From contig JANYGX010000020.1 of the NCBI GenBank assembly GCA_025362295.1, positions 62,001 through 126,000 on the forward strand: a DNA stretch of 64,000 nt. Reading direction: 5' to 3'. The notes beneath the pieces were generated by a model. The model saw only the letters and a list, made by a program, of their open reading frames with translations. It was not told the origin of the DNA and ran no database searches. The DNA comes from Sphingomonadales bacterium. GTDB taxonomy: Bacteria; Pseudomonadota; Alphaproteobacteria; Sphingomonadales; Sphingomonadaceae. Below, piece after piece: positions 58,452 to 64,000 of the stretch (within the stretch, counting starts at the first letter, position 1; each line of letters opens with the position of its first letter). The position numbers were made by a program, and so were the translations under genes.

Positions 58452-58550
58452 ATGGGACAGATTTTACACGACTGCCGCAGTCCGCCTTGCACTTCAGCAT
58501 AGCCAAGAGAGCCGAACATATTTACTCTCAACCTAATCCATCAAATGCCG
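58452..58550 (+). pseudogene. IS481-family transposase, N-terminal remnant
   Basis: ATG at 58452 reads MGQILHD in one frame; after a small deletion another frame reads TTAAVRLALQHSQES. This matches the common IS481 N-terminus (MGQILHGSATTT..VRRAIQHSQESLRAL). Stops follow within 40 bases. It is a short decayed piece, 7 bases from the MITE. Confidence 0.8.
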
Positions 58551-58557
58551 GGACTAA

Positions 58558-58732
58558 TACCAATCGCTCTATGAGTTGACTCACATGGAGTACTGTCAGC
58601 TCGCATCTGCGCACAGCATCATTCGTGGGATGAAGATTGCTATCACCCGTCATGCCGACCTACGTCGGGATAACGAAGTGAGGTGTATATCAATGACTTC
58701 CCAAACCAAGTCACGTCATCGGGCGATTGGTA
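58558..58732. mobile_element. MITE-like 175-bp element, copy 2 (inverted)
   Basis: Reverse complement of 991-1165, the same 175-bp length, with TACCAATCGC at one end and GCGATTGGTA at the other (10-bp perfect terminal inverted repeats). TAA flanks both ends (58555-58557 and 58733-58735), consistent with a 3-bp target duplication or a TA target. Its inner hairpin is partly decayed (CCGACCTACGTCGG). No transposase. It sits between an IS481 remnant and tRNA-Lys. Confidence 0.85.
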
Positions 58733-58855
58733 TAATTATGAAACAAAAGACGTGCGAAATGTATCGTAAAAATTGTTTTGCTACATTGTACGCTACGATG
58801 AGAAAAATTTAGTAAAAAACTGAGATGGAAAACTTTACTAACCACTTGTTTTACT

Positions 58856-58931
<76 letters not shown>

Positions 58932-58973
58932 AAACAAATATTAAATAGCATGGGATGGTCGGGTTGCCAAAGC

Positions 58974-59714
58974 TTATTTGCTGGTTTTTTCTTTCATGGC
59001 TTTTTTTCGTGCATACATGCGCTTATCGGCAGCCGCGAGAACGGCTGTTGGTGTTTCGCCTGGGCCGAAGGTGTAAACCCCAACAGCTGCCGCTACTATA
59101 ATGTCTTGAGTATTATAGTTGATTGGCCGCTCGGATATCTTGTTTTGTAACAGGTCAGCTTTTTGGGTCGCCATTTCTTCGCTGGCATGGCTTAGTATCA
59201 CGGCGTATTCATCACCACCTAGGCGGCCGACCATATCCGATCCACGAATGTTCGCACGCAGTATTTCAGCGACATGCACAAGGGCGGCATCGCCAGCCCC
59301 GTGACCGTGCACGTCGTTGATATTTTTGAGATCGTTGACATCCACAAACAAAATAGATGTTTCAACCTGATAGCGTTCGGCGTAACTCATCACGCGCGAA
59401 AGTTCACGAACGAAAGCGCGCCGGTTGGCGACCGGCGAAAGTGTGTCACTATCCGCCAGTTTTTCAAGCTCTGCCATCTTCGTTTTGTTGCGCTCTACCT
59501 CGCGCCGCAAGGACTCAACTTCCTGCATGAGGGTCAGCAAGGCTTCACGCACGCGCGGTGTTACCTCGTGAGGCGGTATGCCAAGCACAGCAACTATATC
59601 AAGGGGTGTTTTGGTTGCACCCGCAGAATTTGCTAGCGCCGTCGAAGCGCGGCCAGGCGACAAGACCGTTGAGCGCACGGCACGTGTGGTTCGCGTAGAA
59701 TCAGTTACTTTCAT
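58974..59714 (-). CDS. diguanylate cyclase (GGDEF)
   Basis: A 246-residue cytoplasmic protein. A basic, unstructured N-terminus (1-35), a helical/coiled-coil region (about 50-90, EVESLRREVERNKTKMAELEK) and a GGDEF domain (about 90-240). The active site is GGDEY at 166-170 with the product-inhibition site RxxD at Arg157-Asp160, exactly five residues before it, so synthesis of c-di-GMP with feedback is expected. No sensor domain besides the coiled coil is visible. Confidence 0.9.
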   Translation of the reverse strand: MKVTDSTRTTRAVRSTVLSPGRASTALANSAGATKTPLDIVAVLGIPPHEVTPRVREALLTLMQEVESLRREVERNKTKMAELEKLADSDTLSPVANRRAFVRELSRVMSYAERYQVETSILFVDVNDLKNINDVHGHGAGDAALVHVAEILRANIRGSDMVGRLGGDEYAVILSHASEEMATQKADLLQNKISERPINYNTQDIIVAAAVGVYTFGPGETPTAVLAAADKRMYARKKAMKEKTSK

Positions 59715-59922
59715 GGTCGCACCCTGCGCTTCCTAAAGGTCAAAACTCAACATCCTTTATACATTATGCACTGTTAAGATTACTCTAGTCTTAACCGCAC
59801 TTTTTGAGTGACAATGTATCCAAATGGGCAAGCTTTGGCTTGCGGTTGGCTTAACCTCTGTGTAATAAACAATAGCTTGTTTGTCTTGGTTAATGGAAAC
59901 CATATTAAAAAGGACGATAAGC

Positions 59923-60417
59923 TTGCCCGATATAAACAATAGCCCTGTTGTTGGCTTGATCATGGGAGCCCAATCAGATTGGGAGACGCTACGTCATACG
60001 GCTGAAAAACTCCAACACTTTGATATAAAACATGAAATCAGGATTATATCAGCGCACCGCACACCTGAACGATTGGTGGATTATGCGACACAAGCGTTAA
60101 ATCGCGGCCTTAAGGTTATTATTGCCGGAGCTGGGGGAGCAGCGCATTTGCCTGGTATGGCTGCGGCTATGACGACCCTGCCGGTGCTTGGTGTGCCAGT
60201 GGAAAGTCAGGTTTTGCGTGGCATGGATAGTCTGCTCTCAATTGTACAGATGCCTGCCGGAGTACCGGTCGGCACACTTGCCATTGGCAAGGCAGGGGCC
60301 ATCAATGCCGCGCTTCTTGCGGTATCAATTTTAAGCCTGAGCGATGAAATTTTAGCCCAAAAATTAACTGAATTTCGAAAGAACCAGACAGATAGCATTG
60401 CCGATAGTCCCCAATGA
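59923..60417 (+). CDS. purE: 5-(carboxyamino)imidazole ribonucleotide mutase
   Basis: A 164-residue class I PurE converting N5-CAIR to CAIR in purine synthesis. [17 protein letters not shown] and SAHRTPERL with the catalytic His are intact. I choose a TTG start at 59923 because AAAAAGGA lies eight bases upstream. An in-frame ATG at 59893 has no ribosome-binding site and would add 10 residues. purK overlaps by four bases (ATGA). Confidence 0.94.
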   Translation: MPDINNSPVVGLIMGAQSDWETLRHTAEKLQHFDIKHEIRIISAHRTPERLVDYATQALNRGLKVIIAGAGGAAHLPGMAAAMTTLPVLGVPVESQVLRGMDSLLSIVQMPAGVPVGTLAIGKAGAINAALLAVSILSLSDEILAQKLTEFRKNQTDSIADSPQ

Positions 60418-61475
60418 CGCGGATTGAGGCGGGCTCAATTATCGGCATATTGGGTGGCGGTCAGCTGGGCCGCATGCTCGCTGTAACGGCTGCTCAACTT
60501 GGTTATAAATGTCATATTTATGATCCGGCACCACAGCCCCCTGCAGGCGATGTGTCAGCTTACGTGACGACGGCTGGTTATGCTGATTTAGTTGCCTCGC
60601 GTGCTTTTGCAGACGCTGTTGATGTCATCACCTATGAGTTTGAGAACGTGCCAGTAGACGCCGTTGAGGCATTGGCAAAACTGAAGCCTGTTGCACCGTC
60701 AGCCAAGGCGCTGCAGGTGGCACAAGATCGGTATATGGAAAAGTGTTTCGCACTTGAACATGGTGGCAGCACGGCGCCTTTTGTCACTGTGAACGATCAT
60801 GATGAACTTGTTGCAGCGTGTCATACACTCGGCACACCGGCCATTCTGAAAACCAGACGTATGGGCTATGATGGCAAAGGGCAGGTGCGTTTGAATGAAC
60901 AGACGGATGTGGCAGATGCCTGGTTGGCGATTGGCAAGCATCCTGCCATTCTGGAAGGGGTGGTGAACTTTGAATGCGAAATATCTGTTATCATAGCGCG
61001 CGGCTATGATGGTAAAATGTGCGTTTACGGGCCAGTTCAAAATGTGCATAAAAATGCCATTCTTGAGAGCTCAGTGGTGCCCTCGACTGTCAACAAGGCA
61101 ACAGCTGATCATGCGATTCTTATGGCACAAAATCTGGCAACAGCGTTGGATCATGTCGGTGTGCTAACAGTTGAAATGTTTGTATGCGATGGCAAGCCAA
61201 TATTCAACGAGATTGCGCCGCGGGTTCATAATTCAGGGCACTGGACCATTGAGGGGGCGGTAACCTCACAATTTGAAAATCATATTCGAGCTATTTGTGG
61301 CTTGCCACTTGGTAATACAGACCCTCGAGGCACAGTATTCATGCAAAATATTATTGGCGACGCTTATCATGATCGGCATAAACTTTTGGCAGACCCAAAA
61401 GCACACGTGCATTTATACGGGAAAACCGAAGTGCGACCAGGCCGGAAAATGGGGCACGTCACGTGGGTGAAATGA
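60414..61475 (+). CDS. purK: N5-CAIR synthetase
   Basis: A 353-residue ATP-grasp enzyme producing N5-CAIR from AIR, bicarbonate and [17 protein letters not shown] is the N-terminal block, [12 protein letters not shown] and [19 protein letters not shown] are diagnostic. It directly follows and overlaps purE, its functional partner. Carbonic anhydrase elsewhere in the window would supply bicarbonate. Confidence 0.96.
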   Translation: MTRIEAGSIIGILGGGQLGRMLAVTAAQLGYKCHIYDPAPQPPAGDVSAYVTTAGYADLVASRAFADAVDVITYEFENVPVDAVEALAKLKPVAPSAKALQVAQDRYMEKCFALEHGGSTAPFVTVNDHDELVAACHTLGTPAILKTRRMGYDGKGQVRLNEQTDVADAWLAIGKHPAILEGVVNFECEISVIIARGYDGKMCVYGPVQNVHKNAILESSVVPSTVNKATADHAILMAQNLATALDHVGVLTVEMFVCDGKPIFNEIAPRVHNSGHWTIEGAVTSQFENHIRAICGLPLGNTDPRGTVFMQNIIGDAYHDRHKLLADPKAHVHLYGKTEVRPGRKMGHVTWVK

Positions 61476-61481
61476 GCCAAA

Positions 61482-62408
61482 GTGAAGCCTGATAAACCGA
61501 TACAAAACCATATGCCACTGCGCGATACATTGCTTGCTCTGTTTGTCGCCAGTATGTGGGGTACGAATAATATTGCCGCCAAAGTCGCGATGGCCGATGT
61601 GCCTGCCTTAATGTCTGGCGGGATACGTTTTGCCATTTCAGCAGTTTTTTTGCTACCATGGCTGCGTGTGTCGCGTGCAGACCTGAAAAAAATATTACCA
61701 ATTGCGGTGATGTCCGGCCCACTTCATTTTGGTTTTTTATACAGTGGCTTTGGTCGCTCGCATCATATTGGCGCCATGGCGGTGGTTACACTGCTCTGGG
61801 TGCCCCTCACAACCCTGCTGGCCATGGCCGTGCTGAAAGAGAATCCGACGCATCGCCAGATTGCTGGATTGATTGTGGCTTTTGGCGGTGTGTTGGTTAT
61901 GGGGTTTCAACCGGCACTGTTTCAGGAGTTTGATGCTTTTTTGTTATGTTTTGGGGCAGCCGTGTGCTGGTGCACAGCGGTTATTTTAACCAGACGGGCT
62001 GGCACACTCCCCGGCATCAGCATTCAAGCCTGGATGGCACTCATCACCAGCCCCTCGCTTATCATTGCCAGTCAACTTACCCGGGAACATGCTGTGTCTA
62101 GTGTTTACCATGCTGGCCACGTATTTTGGACCATGACGCTCTTCGGTGCAATCGGGAGCAGCATGATCGGCAATGTGGTGATGTTTAATCTGGTGCGACG
62201 CAACCCTGTCGCCAGGGTTACGCCGCTATTGCTCCTCACACCCATCATCAGCATGGTTGCCGGAGCAATTTTTTTGCATCAATATGTCAGCATTCAGGAA
62301 ATATTGGGTGCCGCACTCACACTGCTGGGTGCGTTTGTATTAATTGGAAATCCACAGAAAAAAAATCTTGCTGTTGAAACTGAAATTGCCGGATCTGATC
62401 AGTATTGA
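61482..62408 (+). CDS. EamA/DMT-family transporter
   Basis: A 308-residue inner-membrane protein with ten hydrophobic segments in two EamA halves (about 15-140 and 155-290). FVASMWGTNNIAAKVA is the N-terminal helix pattern. Family members export amino acids and metabolites; RhaT and PecM are distant relatives. The start is uncertain: GTG 61482 (used here) or ATG 61512, with no strong Shine-Dalgarno. It lies six bases after purK. Confidence 0.85.
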   Translation: MKPDKPIQNHMPLRDTLLALFVASMWGTNNIAAKVAMADVPALMSGGIRFAISAVFLLPWLRVSRADLKKILPIAVMSGPLHFGFLYSGFGRSHHIGAMAVVTLLWVPLTTLLAMAVLKENPTHRQIAGLIVAFGGVLVMGFQPALFQEFDAFLLCFGAAVCWCTAVILTRRAGTLPGISIQAWMALITSPSLIIASQLTREHAVSSVYHAGHVFWTMTLFGAIGSSMIGNVVMFNLVRRNPVARVTPLLLLTPIISMVAGAIFLHQYVSIQEILGAALTLLGAFVLIGNPQKKNLAVETEIAGSDQY

Positions 62409-62493
62409 AAAGAAAAGTCTTGTTTGATCTTTGCCGTCTTGCGGATGCTTCTTCTGCATCTTGTGCGTGAGTGTCATTTACCCAATTGCCCTA

Positions 62494-62511
62494 TGGTTAA
62501 AGCTCTAACCA
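62494..62511. promoter_or_regulatory. 18-bp inverted repeat upstream of the FAD dehydrogenase gene
   Basis: TGGTTA and TAACCA are perfectly complementary arms around AAGCTC, in the 140-base gap upstream of the ATG at 62549. Suited to an operator of a dimeric repressor; no such regulator lies next to it. Function is inferred only. Confidence 0.35.
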
Positions 62512-62548
62512 GTTGATCAAATGAAACAATCATATATACGAATAATAC

Positions 62549-63955
62549 ATGCTTAGTTTGGAATATATATCAACTTTAAAGTCAACTCTCGGTCCCACTG
62601 GCTGGAGCGATGATGCAGCTACGCTTGCGCCTTATTTAACAGACTGGCGCGGTCGCTACACGGGTAAAACAGCTTTTATGCTCAAACCCAGGACAACGGC
62701 CGAGGTTGCAGCATGTGTGCGTCTTGCAAACCAACACCATGTATCACTTGTGCCACAAGGGGGTAATACCGGGTTGGTCGGTGGTGCCACACCGGACATG
62801 TCTGGCGATCAGGTGCTTATATCGCTATCGCGCATGAATGCCATTCGCTCTGTCTCAATAAGTGATGACTCCATGGTGGTTGAGGCCGGTGTTGTTCTGG
62901 CGCATGTTCAAAAGGCGGCGAGTGATGCCAACCGATATTTTCCCATGTCTCTCGCGTCGGAAGGCTCGGCACAGATTGGTGGTTTGGTGGCGACCAACGC
63001 TGGCGGTGTGCATGTGTTGCGTTACGGTTCTATGCGTGCGTTGGTGCTTGGGGTGGAAGCTGTGCTGGCAGACGGATCAATTTTTCACGGGTTGTCATCG
63101 CTTCGCAAGGACAACAGCGGATATGATTTCAAACAGCTGTTGATAGGTTCCGAAGGAACGCTTGGCATCATCACTTCAGCAACACTGAAGTTGTTTCCTA
63201 AACCTCAAACATATGCGACAGCTTTTGTCGGCCTTGAAAATCCACATGCAGCGCTAGAATTATTGAATCAACTGCAGGCAAGTTGCGATAACATGCTGTG
63301 TGCTTTCGAGCTTATGCCGCGTGCAGCCATTGGGCTGGTTGGCAAGCACATGCCGGATTGCCGAGACCCTCTCGCAAACCACCATAGCTGGTATGTGCTT
63401 GTTGAAGCGGCCTCCACCTTGGCAGAAACACACCTTCAAACTGCTCTTTCTTCGGCACTCGAAAGTGGACTGATACGCGATGCCGCTTTTGCAACGAGCG
63501 AATCCCACCGCACCGCATTCTGGAAAATCCGTGAAAGTGTGCCTGAGGCGGAGAGACTTGAGAGCGCTGCCATCAAGCATGATATATCTGTGCCAACCGC
63601 TGCAATGCCGGCGTTCATGCTAAAAGCGACTCAAGTGCTTGAAGCCACTTACCCAGGCACACGCGTGCTGGCGTTCGGGCACCTTGGCGATGGGAATGTT
63701 CACTTTAATCTGCTGCAACCTTCGCATACCGATACAGCCAAATTTCTGGCCTTGACATCAGAGGTAAACCAACGGGTTTATGATTTGGTCTTGGAGCAGG
63801 GAGGCTCGATTTCAGCGGAGCATGGCATCGGAAGGCTAAAAAAAGCCGAACTCGCGCGCACGGCCGACCCGGCCAAGCTTATGGCCCTAAAGGCTATAAA
63901 AAAGGCCCTTGACCCTGAAAATATTCTTAACCCGGGAGTTATGCTTGATCTATAG
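62549..63955 (+). CDS. FAD-linked 2-hydroxyacid dehydrogenase
   Basis: A 468-residue flavoprotein of the VAO/PCMH family. The FAD-binding block PQGGNTGLVGGATP, the EGSAQIGGLVATNAGG block and IGSEGTLGIITSATLKLFP are intact; the C-terminal domain has HLGDGNVHFNL and ISAEHGIGRLK, as in D-2-hydroxyglutarate dehydrogenase, D-lactate dehydrogenase and GlcD. Its substrate cannot be told from sequence; D-2-hydroxyglutarate is likely by overall similarity. Start ATG 62549. It stands alone at the window end. Confidence 0.9.
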   Translation: MLSLEYISTLKSTLGPTGWSDDAATLAPYLTDWRGRYTGKTAFMLKPRTTAEVAACVRLANQHHVSLVPQGGNTGLVGGATPDMSGDQVLISLSRMNAIRSVSISDDSMVVEAGVVLAHVQKAASDANRYFPMSLASEGSAQIGGLVATNAGGVHVLRYGSMRALVLGVEAVLADGSIFHGLSSLRKDNSGYDFKQLLIGSEGTLGIITSATLKLFPKPQTYATAFVGLENPHAALELLNQLQASCDNMLCAFELMPRAAIGLVGKHMPDCRDPLANHHSWYVLVEAASTLAETHLQTALSSALESGLIRDAAFATSESHRTAFWKIRESVPEAERLESAAIKHDISVPTAAMPAFMLKATQVLEATYPGTRVLAFGHLGDGNVHFNLLQPSHTDTAKFLALTSEVNQRVYDLVLEQGGSISAEHGIGRLKKAELARTADPAKLMALKAIKKALDPENILNPGVMLDL

Positions 63956-64000
63956 GGCGCAGCTCGCCATAAGCCGTTTATTGTGTGGTGAAACTATAGA

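Noticed and set aside
63951-64000. Minus-strand frame of 16 codons ending at TAG near the window end
   Set aside because: Too short to judge; the stop overlaps the palindrome CTATAG of the dehydrogenase stop.

Overview
The window is chromosomal DNA from an alphaproteobacterium with moderate GC. The evidence is a DUF1013 (TrcR-type) regulator, the glyA-nrdR and lysC/ubiG neighbourhoods, an mdh-sucC pair, a glnB-glnA operon with a sigma-54 promoter, a lipA-ratA/COQ10 pair and the rpsB-tsf-pyrH-frr-uppS-cdsA-dxr-rseP-bamA block. Hopanoid genes (hpnA, hpnK, hpnN) are present. I cannot place it to genus.

Layout. 1-3.6 kb: the end of an FtsX/MacB-type permease, a 175-bp MITE-like element, broken IS5-family and serine-recombinase remnants, and a secreted protein of unknown function. 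3.7-6.1 kb (minus): rpiB-glyA-nrdR, preceded by a 41-residue AbrB-like fragment. 6.2-12.2 kb: trcR, then on the minus strand an orphan modB, sucC, mdh, a tryptophan-rich TPR protein and a 25-codon ORF with a perfect Shine-Dalgarno. 12.4-27.2 kb: glnBA, an M16 peptidase, secA-pepN, an XRE regulator, a DUF1003 protein, a nitronate monooxygenase, lysC and ubiG. 27.2-35 kb: a beta-helix secreted protein, then the hopanoid-linked cluster hpnA / hpnK-dioxygenase-hpnN-tetR. 35-40.3 kb: an aminotransferase, a GGDEF-EAL protein, carbonic anhydrase, lipA and ratA/coq10. 41-57.2 kb: one long plus-strand run from rpsB to an alpha/beta hydrolase, covering translation, nucleotide, isoprenoid, phospholipid and outer-membrane assembly genes. 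57.2-58.8 kb: a second mobile-element island (IS5 and IS481 remnants, a methyltransferase lacking its N-terminus, an inverted second MITE) beside tRNA-Lys. 59-64 kb: a diguanylate cyclase, purEK, an EamA transporter and an FAD-linked dehydrogenase.

How the parts fit. UppS, CdsA, Dxr, RseP, BamA, Skp, FabZ and the D,D-carboxypeptidase make an envelope-building block, and the hopanoid genes supply sterol-like lipids to the same membranes. Skp is followed directly by fabZ with no lpxD, and lpxA, lpxI and lpxB do not follow fabZ, so the lipid A genes are absent from their usual place. sucD is likewise missing after sucC, with a lone modB there. The clearest candidates for something undescribed are the 25-codon ORF with its hairpin upstream of the TPR gene, the dioxygenase inside the hopanoid cluster, and the inverted MITE pair bracketing about 57 kb.
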